DNA of 64,000 nucleotides from an uncultured Collinsella sp. (GCA_937989875.1 CALKBO010000035.1:1-64000); one strand, 5' to 3'; positions 16,778-26,040 are shown, counted from the first letter of the stretch. Program-made: numbers and translations. The notes: generated from the sequence alone by a model not told the origin.

Positions 16778-17686
16778 ATGATTAAACTTGTGCTGACCGA
16801 TATGGACGATACGCTGATTCCAGCCGGGCATGACGGCGCCAGCGACTACGCCATCGAGGGCATTCATGCCATGCAGGCGGCGGGTCTGCACTTTGGCCCG
16901 GTTTCGGGTCGCCAGCCGTCCGCGATGGGCTGGATGTTCCGCAATTGCGTCGAGTGCTTCTCGACCGGCGCGTTCTGCAACGGCCAGGTAATGTTTGTCG
17001 ACGGTCAGGCGGTCGCTTCGCGCGCGACCGACAACGCCGCCCTTATGCGTTTGGCTGACTACTTGGAGCAGGAGACCGACGATACGTATCTGAAGGTCTA
17101 CAGCCTGGGTGATGACTTTTGGAATAACGATGCCTACTGCGTGACGAGCGATCCCGAGCGCGTACGCCGCGCCATGGAGTCGGGCGGCAACGCGTGGCTC
17201 AAGGGCGAAGAGGCCCCGTGCCGTCCCGTCGTCGATGATGCGCCGGTGTTTAAGGCGAATATTTGGAGTGCCCGTTCACGTGAGGAGCTCGTGGAGCTAC
17301 GCGAGCGCGTTGCCGCTGAGGTGCCGGAACTCTCGCTTGTGTTTCCCAACAATCGAGTGCGCCTGCTTGACATCCTTCCGGCCGGTTGGGACAAGGGCTG
17401 CGCTGCACTGGAGCTGGCGCGCGCTTTGGGCCTGACGACCGATGAGGTGGCCGTATTTGGCGATTCCGATAACGATCTGCCCATGATCGATGCCGTTCCC
17501 AACTCCGTTGCAGTCGCCAATGCCAACGAGGCCGTCACGGCTGCCGCGCGCTGGCATATCGGCGCTGCGGCAGACGATGCGGTTGCCGGGGCTCTGCATC
17601 AGATTGCCGCCTGCGCCGCGACGGGGGAGATGCCGCCGTTTATGCGTCAGGAGGGTGCAGCCGACGCGAATTTCGCGAACAGCTAA
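16778..17686 (+). CDS. HAD-superfamily hydrolase (Cof-type phosphatase)
   Basis: A 302-residue HAD phosphatase of the Cof/IIB type. The nucleophile motif LTDMDDTL is at the N-terminus (residues 5-12). SGRQPSAM is motif II, and the metal-binding VFGDSDNDLPMI is near residue 230, followed by VANAN. Members dephosphorylate sugar phosphates, flavin precursors or similar metabolites; the substrate cannot be assigned. The LysR gene follows after ten bases, suggesting one transcript. A TACAAT box at 16744-16749 is a candidate -10. Confidence 0.85.
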   Translation: MIKLVLTDMDDTLIPAGHDGASDYAIEGIHAMQAAGLHFGPVSGRQPSAMGWMFRNCVECFSTGAFCNGQVMFVDGQAVASRATDNAALMRLADYLEQETDDTYLKVYSLGDDFWNNDAYCVTSDPERVRRAMESGGNAWLKGEEAPCRPVVDDAPVFKANIWSARSREELVELRERVAAEVPELSLVFPNNRVRLLDILPAGWDKGCAALELARALGLTTDEVAVFGDSDNDLPMIDAVPNSVAVANANEAVTAAARWHIGAAADDAVAGALHQIAACAATGEMPPFMRQEGAADANFANS

Positions 17687-17696
17687 GGAGACAGCC

Positions 17697-18593
17697 ATGA
17701 AGCTCCAGCAGCTCAGATATGTCGTCAAAGTTGCCGAATGCGGCAGCATTACCGAGGCCTCGCGCCGTCTCTTTGTGTCGCAGCCTTCGATTACCGCGTC
17801 GATTCGCGATCTCGAAAACGAGATGGGCGTGCACATCTTTGAGCGCACCAACAAGGGCGTCATTGTGTCCGAGGAAGGCGAGACCTTCTTGGGCTACGCG
17901 CGCCAGGTGCTCGACCAGGCCGACCTGCTCGAGGGCAAGTACAAGGGCGCGTCCGAGCAGGTGCCGCACTTTAGTGTGAGCTGTCAGCATTATTCCTTTG
18001 CCGTTAATGCGTTTGTCGATGTGATCCGTGAGTTCGATGCCGCGCGCTACGACTTTACCCTGCGCGAGGAGCAGACTCACGAGATTATCGAGGACGTCGC
18101 GCATATGAAGAGCGAACTGGGCATCCTGTACTTATCCGAGCATAATCGCGAGGTTATCGAGCGCATGCTGGCGGCCAATGAGCTCGTGTTCGAAGGACTA
18201 TTCTGCGCCGCGCCGCATGTCTTTGTATGCGCCGACCATCCACTGGCGGACTGCGCCAGCGTGACGCTCGAGGACTTGGAAGACTACCCGTTCTTGTCCT
18301 ATGAGCAGGGCAGTTATAACTCGTTCTACTATTCCGAGGAGCTGACTTCGACGTTCGAGCGTCGCAAAAATATCCGCGTGCGCGACCGTGCGACGTTGTT
18401 CAATTTGGCCATGGGCCTCAACGGCTACACGGTATGCTCGGGCGTGATCAGCCACGAGCTCAACGGCCCCGGCATTATCTCGATTCCGCTCGACGTGGAC
18501 GAGTACATGGAGATTGGCATCATCACGCGCAAGAACACGACACTTACGCGCTATGGGCAGGCCTATATCGACGCGATTCGTCAGCATATCTAG
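17697..18593 (+). CDS. LysR-family transcriptional regulator
   Basis: A 298-residue LysR protein. The N-terminal winged helix (MKLQQLRYVVKVAECGSITEASRRLFVSQ split over residues 1-29) is canonical, and a periplasmic-binding-like effector domain starts near residue 90. The ATG at 17697 follows AAGGAG at seven bases. The next gene downstream encodes a MetE-like methyltransferase, preceded by a perfect inverted repeat at 18641-18661, so this regulator probably controls it, perhaps in response to homocysteine or a sulfur metabolite. That link is inference from position. Confidence 0.87.
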   Translation: MKLQQLRYVVKVAECGSITEASRRLFVSQPSITASIRDLENEMGVHIFERTNKGVIVSEEGETFLGYARQVLDQADLLEGKYKGASEQVPHFSVSCQHYSFAVNAFVDVIREFDAARYDFTLREEQTHEIIEDVAHMKSELGILYLSEHNREVIERMLAANELVFEGLFCAAPHVFVCADHPLADCASVTLEDLEDYPFLSYEQGSYNSFYYSEELTSTFERRKNIRVRDRATLFNLAMGLNGYTVCSGVISHELNGPGIISIPLDVDEYMEIGIITRKNTTLTRYGQAYIDAIRQHI

Positions 18594-18640
18594 ACTGCTG
18601 CGTTCTGCACGGGTCAAATCTCTTTACGGCAGTCCAAACT

Positions 18641-18661
18641 GATATAGGAATCATCTATATC
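18641..18661. promoter_or_regulatory. Inverted repeat operator upstream of the MetE-like gene
   Basis: GATATAG and CTATATC are perfectly complementary arms separated by seven bases (GAATCAT). It lies about 90 bp before the methyltransferase start, in the gap after the LysR gene. AT-rich palindromes of this size are typical LysR recognition boxes. A second short palindrome, ATGAGCGCTCAT, lies at 18696-18707. Confidence 0.55.
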
Positions 18662-18748
18662 AAACTGTTATAAACATATATTTTACGATGACCACATGAG
18701 CGCTCATACTCTGTCCCAGCAAAGCAACCAATGCAAAGGGAGATATCT

Positions 18749-19882
18749 ATGAGTGCTTCGATTCAACCGAACGCGCCGTTTCGCGCCGATATCGTCGGCA
18801 GCTTTCTTCGTCCGCAGGCCGTGAAGGACGCCCGTACCGACTACGCTGCGGGCAAACTCGACGCCGCCGGTCTTAAGGCCGTCGAGGACGACGCCATTCG
18901 CGATTTGGTGGCCAAGCAGAAGGCCGCCGGCCTGCAGGTCATCACCGATGGCGAGTTCCGCCGTAGTTACTGGCACCTCGACTTTATGTGGGGCCTCAAT
19001 GGCATTGAGCGCCGTACCTCGCGTACGGGTTATATGTTCCATGATGAGGAGACGACGGCCGATACCGCCGTGGTGACCGGCTCCATCAGCGGCGAGAGCC
19101 ACCCCTTCGTCGAGCACTTCAAGTTTGTCAAGGCACTTGAGGGCGAGGGCCGCGTTGCACGCCAGACCATCCCGGCGCCTATCCAGACGTTCTCTGAGGT
19201 CACGCTCGATCGCTGCGACGGCCAGCAGGAGAGCCTGCGCGCTGTCTATAAGACCGATGAGGAGCTTGCCGACGCCATTGCAGCCGCTTATCGCACGGTG
19301 ATCGCCGACCTGTACGCTGCAGGCTGCCGCAACATCCAGTTTGATGACTGCACCTGGGGCATCTATTGCGATACCGACTTTGTGTCCAAGACCGGAATGA
19401 GCCCGGTTGATCTGCAAAAGGTAAGCGAGCTGGGCGTGGCGCTCAACAACGCCGCCATCGAGGGCAAGCCCGATGACCTGATCATTAACACGCACGTGTG
19501 CCGCGGTAACTACCACTCTACCTATGCCTTCGAGGGCGGCTACGACCCCATCGCGCCGTACCTGTTCGCAAACGAGGATGTCGACGCATTTTACCTGGAG
19601 TTCGATACGCCGCGCGCCGGCGGTTTTGAGCCGCTGAAGTATGTTGCCCCCGGCAAGAAGGTCGTGTTGGGCCTGGTGACCACCAAGGCCGCTGAGCTCG
19701 AGGACGAGGATGCCATCGTCGAGCGTATTCACGAGGCCGCAAGGTATGTTCCGCTCGAGAACCTGTATCTGTCGCCCCAGTGCGGCTTTGCCAGCTGCGA
19801 GATTGGCAACAAGCTGACCGAGGACGAGCAATGGGCAAAGATCGCGCTGGTCAAGCGCGTTGCCGAGCGCGTTTGGAAATAA
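18749..19882 (+). CDS. Short MetE-like cobalamin-independent methyltransferase (YxjG/YxjH type)
   Basis: A 377-residue protein corresponding only to the catalytic C-terminal barrel of MetE, which is about 750 residues long. The zinc ligands are visible: NTHVCRGN (His and Cys) and the distal Cys in LSPQCGFAS. IVGSFLRP and DGEFRRSYWHLDF are typical of the YxjG/YxjH branch. It likely transfers a methyl group to homocysteine or a related thiol. The methyl donor for these short forms is uncertain because the N-terminal folate-handling barrel is missing. GGGAG precedes the ATG at 18749. Confidence 0.85.
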   Translation: MSASIQPNAPFRADIVGSFLRPQAVKDARTDYAAGKLDAAGLKAVEDDAIRDLVAKQKAAGLQVITDGEFRRSYWHLDFMWGLNGIERRTSRTGYMFHDEETTADTAVVTGSISGESHPFVEHFKFVKALEGEGRVARQTIPAPIQTFSEVTLDRCDGQQESLRAVYKTDEELADAIAAAYRTVIADLYAAGCRNIQFDDCTWGIYCDTDFVSKTGMSPVDLQKVSELGVALNNAAIEGKPDDLIINTHVCRGNYHSTYAFEGGYDPIAPYLFANEDVDAFYLEFDTPRAGGFEPLKYVAPGKKVVLGLVTTKAAELEDEDAIVERIHEAARYVPLENLYLSPQCGFASCEIGNKLTEDEQWAKIALVKRVAERVWK

Positions 19883-20004
19883 CGGTAACGTTCGCAGGTG
19901 GCGGCGCGTGCGAGACATGGCGTATCGCGTACAATGGTTCGGATCGTATCGTTCGGGCAGGTTATCCGATATGCCCGATCACCCTTCCATTCGAAAGGAC
20001 ATCC

Positions 20005-21339
20005 ATGTCCCAGTCTTCGACGCCCGCCGTCACCGATGCCATCTACGATGCATCGTCGCTTGGCCGCCCGCGCATGTTCCTGCTCGGTCTGCAGCACCTG
20101 TTTGCCATGTTTGGCGCCACCGTGCTGGTGCCCGTGCTCACCGGTCTCTCGGTTTCGGCGACGCTGTTGTTTGCCGGCTTGGGCACGCTGCTGTTCCACT
20201 TCTTGTCGCGCGGTAAGGTGCCGGCATTTTTGGGCTCATCGTTTGCCTTTATCGCAGGCTATGCCGCAATCGCGCCCAACGGCGAGGCCGAGCTATTGCC
20301 CTACGCCTGCCTGGGCGTAGCCTGCGCCGGTCTACTCTATCCGGTGCTGGCGGCCCTGTTCCGCGCCTTTGGTGCCAAGCGCGTCATGCGCTTCTTCCCG
20401 CCGGTGGTGACGGGCCCTATCGTCATTTCCATCGGTCTGATCCTGGCAAGCTCCGCTATTGCTAACTGCCAGACCAATTGGCTCGTCGCCGTTATCGCCG
20501 TGGCAGTGATCGTCATCTGCAACATCTGGGGCCGAGGCATGGTCAAGATCGTGCCGATCCTGCTGGGCGTTGCGGTGAGCTATGCCGTTGCGACTGCGCT
20601 GGGCGAGGTCGACTTTACTGGCGTCGCAGCCGCTCCCTGGGTTGGTTTGCCCGTCGAGTGGGACAACACCGTCTTTGCGCTCTTTGGCCCGCAGTTCGAT
20701 AGCGGCCTTGCCACGACGGCTATCATCACCATCATGCCGTTGGCCTTTGCAACCATGATCGAGCATATCGGTGATATCTCCGCTATTGGCTCCACCTGTG
20801 AGCGCAACTACATCGCCGATCCCGGCTTGCATCGCACACTGCTCGGCGATGGACTCGCCACGATTCTGGCTTCGCTCTTTGGCGCTCCGGCCAACACCAC
20901 GTATGGCGAGAACACCGGTGTGCTTGCCCTGACGCGTGTGTTTGACCCGCGCGTGATTCGCATTGCCGCGTGCTGCGCTATCGTGCTTTCGTTCTGCCCC
21001 AAGTTCGCTGCCGTGATTGCCGCCATGCCGGCGTGTGTAATCGGCGGCGTGTCGCTTGTGCTCTACGGCATGATCAGTGCCGTAGGCGTGCGCAACCTCA
21101 TCGAGAACCAGGTCGATTTCCAGAACAACCGCAACGTGCTGGTTGCCGCGCTGGTGCTCGTGCTTTCGCTCGGCATCGCGTACAGCACCGCCGGCGCCAT
21201 CGTGTTGGAGCTGGGCGGCGTGACCATTTCGCTGTCCGGCATTGCCGTGGGCTCACTGGTGGGCATTGTGCTCAACGCCATCCTGCCGGGTAACGACTTT
21301 GAGTTTGATGTCTCCGAGCTTGAGGAGGCTGCTGAGTAG
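20005..21339 (+). CDS. uraA: Uracil/xanthine permease, NCS2 family (UraA-like)
   Basis: A 444-residue polytopic membrane protein. The N-terminal LGLQHLFAMFGATVLVP is the NCS2 signature. MPLAFATMIEHIGDIS and FGAPANTTYGENTGVLALTRV contain the substrate-binding Glu and the NTTYGEN loop characteristic of uracil carriers. About 14 hydrophobic segments are seen. It is a proton symporter importing uracil across the cytoplasmic membrane. AAAGGA lies upstream of the ATG at 20005. A TACAAT box about 75 bases upstream suggests its own promoter. Confidence 0.9.
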   Translation: MSQSSTPAVTDAIYDASSLGRPRMFLLGLQHLFAMFGATVLVPVLTGLSVSATLLFAGLGTLLFHFLSRGKVPAFLGSSFAFIAGYAAIAPNGEAELLPYACLGVACAGLLYPVLAALFRAFGAKRVMRFFPPVVTGPIVISIGLILASSAIANCQTNWLVAVIAVAVIVICNIWGRGMVKIVPILLGVAVSYAVATALGEVDFTGVAAAPWVGLPVEWDNTVFALFGPQFDSGLATTAIITIMPLAFATMIEHIGDISAIGSTCERNYIADPGLHRTLLGDGLATILASLFGAPANTTYGENTGVLALTRVFDPRVIRIAACCAIVLSFCPKFAAVIAAMPACVIGGVSLVLYGMISAVGVRNLIENQVDFQNNRNVLVAALVLVLSLGIAYSTAGAIVLELGGVTISLSGIAVGSLVGIVLNAILPGNDFEFDVSELEEAAE

Positions 21340-21364
21340 CAGCTGCGTTCAGCTAAAACAAGAT

Positions 21365-21403
21365 ATGGTGCCCATGCGTATATGCGTGTGGGCGCCATTT
21401 TTA
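21365..21403 (+). terminator. Intrinsic terminator after the uracil permease gene
   Basis: ATGGTGCCCA and the complementary segment ending GGGCGCCAT form a long hairpin followed by TTTTTAA. It overlaps the stop codon of the convergent esterase gene. Confidence 0.75.
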
Positions 21404-22063
21404 ATGCGTCAGTGTCCAGTGTATGCCGCGGGCCATGCGCAAGTCGGTTTGGGTAAAGTGATTGCCGGGGTTGAGCTCCAGCGTTGTTGGAATGCCGCGC
21501 TCGACGAGCAACGCTTCCATCGCGCGTGTGTCGTCGAGCACGTGCCTCATCATGCGGTTGGGTGTCTTGGTTTCCTTTTTGCCGAGTGACAGGTAGACGG
21601 CTTGCGGTCTGCTGGTAAAAGGGGCCGTGCTGGCGCGATCGACAAAGTCGGGAAACCATAGCGACCCCGATGCGCTCGCGGCGCGGTCAAAAGCGTCGGT
21701 TTGCCAGAGAGCCCAAAGCGAAAAGAGACCTGCCAGCGAGTAGCCGGCAATGCCGCGCCAGGTGGGCGGCTGAGGAAGCGACGACTCCACCTGGGGGATT
21801 ATCTGATTCAGCAGCTCATCAAGAAAACCGGCAGCTTGGCCGCCGAAAGGCTCGGCATCGCGTACGCATCCGTCGCATTCCCAAGGGCTTAGCTCGCGAT
21901 TCCAATCGAGCCCGCCGATGGCGACAAGGGTGAATGGCGGACAGTCGAGCTCTCGGCAGCGGTCATAGACCTCGCCGCCGTTGCCCATGACTACGGGGAG
22001 GTAGATGACGGGCGCACCTTCCGTGTGTTCCGAATGAACGGTTATCTGCTTTTGCGCTTCCAA
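21401..22063 (-). CDS. Putative esterase, alpha/beta hydrolase (PF00756-like)
   Basis: A 220-residue alpha/beta hydrolase without signal peptide. The nucleophile elbow is GYSLAG near residues 108-113, the acid region follows in VYLSLGKKETKT, and the terminal GNHF supplies the histidine. It resembles small enterochelin-esterase/BesA-like or S-formylglutathione-hydrolase-like enzymes acting on acyl esters in the cytoplasm. The substrate cannot be named. The weak inverted repeat TGCGA...TCGCA at 22083-22110 lies just upstream and could be an operator. It is convergent with uraA and shares the terminator region. Confidence 0.75.
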   Translation of the reverse strand: MEAQKQITVHSEHTEGAPVIYLPVVMGNGGEVYDRCRELDCPPFTLVAIGGLDWNRELSPWECDGCVRDAEPFGGQAAGFLDELLNQIIPQVESSLPQPPTWRGIAGYSLAGLFSLWALWQTDAFDRAASASGSLWFPDFVDRASTAPFTSRPQAVYLSLGKKETKTPNRMMRHVLDDTRAMEALLVERGIPTTLELNPGNHFTQTDLRMARGIHWTLTH

Positions 22064-22179
22064 GGCAGGCTTCTCTCAGTGTTGCGATATTGGCAGTCCC
22101 AATTGTCGCACGCTGGCACATACAGGTTGGGCTGCATTAAGAACAATCGCATGCGCGCCGCGCGAGCGCGAACGGGAAA

Positions 22180-22213
22180 ACGCCACCGCCGGAGGGGAGC
22201 TCGGCGGTGGCGT
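22180..22213 (-). terminator. Intrinsic terminator after surface protein A
   Basis: ACGCCACCGCCG (22180-22191) pairs with CGGCGGTGGCGT (22202-22213). Read on the minus strand it is followed by TTTTCCC. Confidence 0.75.
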
Positions 22214-22271
22214 TGTTAAACGGTGCTGGGGCTCGGGGCCTTCGCGGGAGCTGCCATGTGCGCAGAGGCGT

Positions 22272-23984
22272 CTAAGAACGCTTACGGCTCGCCATGGTGC
22301 CTGCGGCGATAGCGGCTGTTCCCGCAAGGACGGTTGCCACGATGGCCGCACCCGAGGTGTCGCCGGTTGCCGCGAGCACGCCGGTAGTCTTGGCTTTCGT
22401 GGTTGAAGCCGCAACGGCCTTGGTCGGCTTTGAGCCCTCAGGCTTGGGGTTCTGCTTGGACTCCGCGGGCTTGCTTTCTGCGGGCTTGGTCTCGTCGGGC
22501 TTGGGGTCTTCCGGCTTGGCTACCTCGGGAGGTGCGATGGTCGTACTTTTGGCGACTGCTTTGATATAGAGGGAGTCGACCGTGGCGTCGCCCGTGCCGA
22601 TGGCTTGGCCTGCCTCGTAGATGCCGTCACGGAGCTTGCGATAGTCAATGACCTTGCCGCCTTCGGGCGTCTGGATGGCGGCGTTCTCAATTTTGATGGT
22701 GCCGATTGTCTTGCCGTCAGCGCTCATGGCACGGGCAAAGATTGCCGCTGTATCTCCTTCGGCCGTTACCTTGCTGCGGATGATCGAGATGACTGCGGGT
22801 GTGATGCCCTCGCTGGTCTGGGCGATGATGCCGATGTTCTCGCCTTGGGGTTCGCGCCTCGTCTCGCCATCTTGGTTTTCGCTGTAGGGGATGGGGCCGT
22901 CGCCGTTCTCGACATAGCGGGCTATGGCCTTGACAACGGAGTCGCTGATGTAGATGTGGCCGCCCTTCTCGTTGGGTCGATCGTTTCTGGTGGAGAATGC
23001 AGCCGAAACCTCGCCTTCCGCAAACGCGTCCACGGTGGAGCCGTTCTTGACGACGATGTCGTCCTGGTAGGTGAAGAGGGCGTTGGCGCCACCGTATCTG
23101 CCTTTACTTGCACGGACCGTCACGTTTGCATGATCGAGGGTGATGCCCTTGTGGGCATAGACGCCATATTCAACACCGTTTACGTTGAGGGAGGCATTTG
23201 TGGCTGCGAGGCTGCCCTTGGCCTCGACGGCAGCGTCTTTCTCGGAGCTTGCCTCGACCGTCCCGCCACCCTTGATGGTGAGGTTCTTGTCGGCTCCAAT
23301 ACCCTTGTCCTTGGTAGCCCTGGCGGTGACGGCTCCGCTGTCGTCAATCGTGATATTGCCGTTTGCCCTGATGCCATCCGATGCACCCGTGGCGTTGACG
23401 TTGCCCGAACCTTTGATAGCGAGATCACCTCCGGCATTGATGGCATCAAACCCAGTGCTCGTGGCGTTGACGGATCCGGCTCCGTCGATGTTGATATTAC
23501 CCGTGGAGAGGATAGCGTCCTCAGTAGATGTCACGCTGAGCGTGCCGCCCTCGTCGCCTTGGATTTTGAGCTCGGCATTCTCGTTAGTGCCATGAGAAAC
23601 GTTGATGCTTTCGATCCATTCGGCAGTGACGATGTTGGTTCCCGAGTAATTCACGTTGAGCTTGCCTGCGGCCTGGATCTCGCCGCCGTTATAGTTGTTG
23701 AGCTTCAAGTCGTCGGCGCCGTCCCACGACCAGGTACCGGCCTCGTCGCTCGCCGCGGTGTTGTACTTGTTGCCGCCGACCTTGACCCATTCCGCTGCGA
23801 GCGAGACGCTCGGCATGAGCAGCGAGCTCACCGTGAGCGCGCACACGGCGCCCGAGACGATGCGGCGCGTCACGCGGCGCCGGCTGCCGTGCGCGAGTCC
23901 TATGCGACGGCGAACGTCGGGTTCGGCAACATGGGTTCCGGCGGTAGTGTCATTGCGTTTGGGGGTCGTGAACAAGGCTGCCAT
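22272..23984 (-). CDS. Sortase-anchored surface protein A (Cthe_2159-like beta-helix repeats, LAATG motif)
   Basis: A 570-residue secreted protein. An extended N-region ending RRRVTRR leads into a hydrophobic core and the signal peptidase site SLAA/EW. The body is built of short repeats rich in 'NINIDGAGSVNATS'-like units, as in carbohydrate-binding Cthe_2159-type right-handed beta-helices. A Pro/Lys/Glu-rich wall-spanning stretch follows. The C-terminus has LAATG (about residue 537), a hydrophobic segment and SRKRS, a sorting signal of the LAxTG type recognised by class E sortases. ATG 23984 has GGGAG upstream. It is a paralogue of the next gene by tandem duplication. Confidence 0.85.
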   Translation of the reverse strand: MAALFTTPKRNDTTAGTHVAEPDVRRRIGLAHGSRRRVTRRIVSGAVCALTVSSLLMPSVSLAAEWVKVGGNKYNTAASDEAGTWSWDGADDLKLNNYNGGEIQAAGKLNVNYSGTNIVTAEWIESINVSHGTNENAELKIQGDEGGTLSVTSTEDAILSTGNINIDGAGSVNATSTGFDAINAGGDLAIKGSGNVNATGASDGIRANGNITIDDSGAVTARATKDKGIGADKNLTIKGGGTVEASSEKDAAVEAKGSLAATNASLNVNGVEYGVYAHKGITLDHANVTVRASKGRYGGANALFTYQDDIVVKNGSTVDAFAEGEVSAAFSTRNDRPNEKGGHIYISDSVVKAIARYVENGDGPIPYSENQDGETRREPQGENIGIIAQTSEGITPAVISIIRSKVTAEGDTAAIFARAMSADGKTIGTIKIENAAIQTPEGGKVIDYRKLRDGIYEAGQAIGTGDATVDSLYIKAVAKSTTIAPPEVAKPEDPKPDETKPAESKPAESKQNPKPEGSKPTKAVAASTTKAKTTGVLAATGDTSGAAIVATVLAGTAAIAAGTMASRKRS

Positions 23985-24130
23985 GGTTGCTCCCGTTCTC
24001 ATAGGGCCTATACGACTAGATTCAGCGTATCTGCTGGATGTTGCCGGCGGTAGTGCCGTTTGGAGGGCAAAATGGCCAAAATGGGGGAGAAATAGGCCGC
24101 ACGCCGGCGCAGGGACCGGCGCTAAAAGAA

Positions 24131-24161
24131 AAGCGCGGGGCCGCATGGCGACTCCGCGCTT
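24131..24161 (-). terminator. Duplicated hairpin terminator beyond the permease-tail fragment
   Basis: AAGCGCGG and CCGCGCTT arms surround a short loop. On the minus strand the sequence ends CGCGCTTTTCTTTT. It is the copy of the terminator at 26188-26220, carried along in the tandem duplication. Confidence 0.7.
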
Positions 24162-24188
24162 TATTGTTCAGCTTTTGCAGCCTTGCCC

Positions 24189-24234
24189 TTACGCTACGAA
24201 GAAGTAGACGAGGAAGGCAAGGGCCGCGATCCAC
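24189..24234 (-). pseudogene. Fossil of the AzgA permease C-terminus
   Basis: On the minus strand this segment encodes WIAALAFLVYFFVA followed by TAA, identical to the last 14 residues of the intact purine permease ending at 26248. Homology stops abruptly after GATCCAC. It has no start codon or upstream coding sequence. It marks one edge of a tandem duplication whose unit ran from the permease tail through its terminator and the surface-protein gene. Confidence 0.88.
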
Positions 24235-24255
24235 CCGTCCCGTGCGAAAAAGTGT

Positions 24256-26040
24256 TTACGAGCGCTTGCGGCTCACCACGGCGCCCGCGGCGATGGCGGC
24301 TGTTCCTGCAAGGGCGGCTGCCACGATGGCTGCGCTCGAGGCGTCGCCGGTTGCTGCGAGTTTGCCGGCGATCTTGGCTCCCGTGGCTGCAACTGCAACG
24401 GTCTTGGTCGTTTTCGTGCCCTCGGACTTGGAACCCTCGGGCTTGGTCTCGCCGGGCTTCTCCTCGGGTTTGATCTCCTCGGGAGGCGCGATGACCGTGC
24501 TCTTGGCGACAGCTTCGTCGTAGGGGGAGTCGACCGTGGCGTCGCCCGTGCCGATGGTTTGACCCGCCTCGTAGGAGATGCTGGAGCCGTACTCTTCTTC
24601 GTAGCGATAGTTAATGATCTTGCCGCCTGCGGGCGCCTGGATGGGAGCGCCTTCGATCTTGATGGTGCCGATCGCCTTGCCATCTTCGCTTATGGCAAGA
24701 GCGAAGATTGCCGCCGTGTCTCCCTCAGCCGTGAGCTTGCTGCGGACGATCGAGATACTCGCGGGCGTGATGCCCTCGTAGGTCTGGGCGAAGATACCGA
24801 TGTTCAGACCCCTAGGCTCAGGGATGACCGCGCCGCTTTGGTCGTTGCTGTAGTGATCGGGGCCATCGCCACCGGTCTCGACATAGCGGGCTATAGCCTT
24901 AACAACGGAGTCGCTGATGTAGATGTGGCCGCCAGCGACGTTTGGCTGGTGGTTTCTGGTAGAGATTGCAACCGAGATTTTGCCTTCCGCGAACGCGTCC
25001 ACGATGGAACCATTCTTGATGACGATGTCATCCCCGTCAGTGATGAGGGCGATGGCCTGGCCGCCGCTCGCGCTTGTACGGACCGTCACGGTCGCGTGAT
25101 CGAGCGTAACGCCCTTGTAGGCATAGACACCATATTCAACACCGCTTGCGTCAAGGGAGGCGTTCGTGACCGCGAGACTGCCCTCAGTGTCGACGGCAAG
25201 ATCTCCCTGGGAGCTTGCCTTGACCTGGCTGCCGCCTGAGATGTTGATGCCGTCTTCAGCCCAAATCGCCGCTTCTTCTATCGAGCTTGCTTCTACCTTG
25301 CCACCGCCTTTGATGGTCAGGTCACTGCCTGCGGCGATGCCGTAGCCTTCGCCTCCTTTAGCGATCACTGTGCCAGAGGAATCGATGGTGGTCTTGCCCT
25401 TGGATTGGATACCTTCGGTATCGCCCGTTGCATTCACGGTGCCCGAGCCCGTGATAGAGAGGTCGCCCTTTGCCTCAATTCCGTCGGCAGTAGTACTTGT
25501 GGTGTTCACGGTGCCTGGGCCAGAAATGGAGAGGTCGCCTGTGGATTTAATTGCATCGGTCTCGGCTGTCACATTGAGCTCATCCGTGCTATTCGAGCTC
25601 GTTATGTTCAACTCCGCTTTCTGGTTAGTGCCATCCTGCGCTTTGATGGCGGCTCCGGTGTAATCGGGCTCGGTTTTCACGGTGTTCTTGCCCTCGTACG
25701 CAATGTTGAGCTTGCCTGCAGCATTGATCGCACCGCCGTCATAGCCGTTGAGCTTCATATCGTCGGCGCCGTCCCATGACCAGGTGCCAGCCTCGTCACC
25801 CGCCGCGGTGCCAGCGTCATACCGGCTGCCGCCGACGTCCACCCACTCGGCCGCGAGCGAGACACTCGGCATGAGCAACGAGCTCACCGTGAGCGCGCAG
25901 GTCAGACCACAGACGATGCGGCGCGTCACGCGACGCCAGCTTCCGTGTGCGAGCAGCGTGCGACGGCGCACGTCGGGCTCGACAAAATGGGCTCCAGAGG
26001 TTTTGTCATTGCGCTTGGGGGTCGTGAACAAGGCGGCCAT
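24256..26040 (-). CDS. Sortase-anchored surface protein B (paralogue of A)
   Basis: A 594-residue paralogue of surface protein A. The signal region is nearly identical (MAALFTTPKRND start, SLAA/EW cleavage). The beta-helix repeats contain units such as 'GDLSISGPGTVNTTS', and the C-terminus carries LAATG at about residue 561, a hydrophobic segment and SRKRS. The shared HIYISDSVVKAIARYVE block is strongly conserved. Sequence between the signal and the sorting motif has diverged in repeat number, as expected for surface antigens or adhesins. The upstream 60-100 bp is also conserved with copy A, so both probably share regulation. No sortase gene is in the window. Confidence 0.85.
   Translation of the reverse strand: MAALFTTPKRNDKTSGAHFVEPDVRRRTLLAHGSWRRVTRRIVCGLTCALTVSSLLMPSVSLAAEWVDVGGSRYDAGTAAGDEAGTWSWDGADDMKLNGYDGGAINAAGKLNIAYEGKNTVKTEPDYTGAAIKAQDGTNQKAELNITSSNSTDELNVTAETDAIKSTGDLSISGPGTVNTTSTTADGIEAKGDLSITGSGTVNATGDTEGIQSKGKTTIDSSGTVIAKGGEGYGIAAGSDLTIKGGGKVEASSIEEAAIWAEDGINISGGSQVKASSQGDLAVDTEGSLAVTNASLDASGVEYGVYAYKGVTLDHATVTVRTSASGGQAIALITDGDDIVIKNGSIVDAFAEGKISVAISTRNHQPNVAGGHIYISDSVVKAIARYVETGGDGPDHYSNDQSGAVIPEPRGLNIGIFAQTYEGITPASISIVRSKLTAEGDTAAIFALAISEDGKAIGTIKIEGAPIQAPAGGKIINYRYEEEYGSSISYEAGQTIGTGDATVDSPYDEAVAKSTVIAPPEEIKPEEKPGETKPEGSKSEGTKTTKTVAVAATGAKIAGKLAATGDASSAAIVAAALAGTAAIAAGAVVSRKRS

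Noticed and set aside
18704..19918. 404-residue frame antisense to the MetE-like gene
   Set aside because: No recognisable motif; the plus-strand protein has zinc ligands and a ribosome site.
22605..24053. 482-residue frame antisense to surface protein A
   Set aside because: It mirrors the repeat-rich surface gene, lacks a good ribosome site and shows no domain. The opposite strand has a signal peptide, repeats and a sorting motif.
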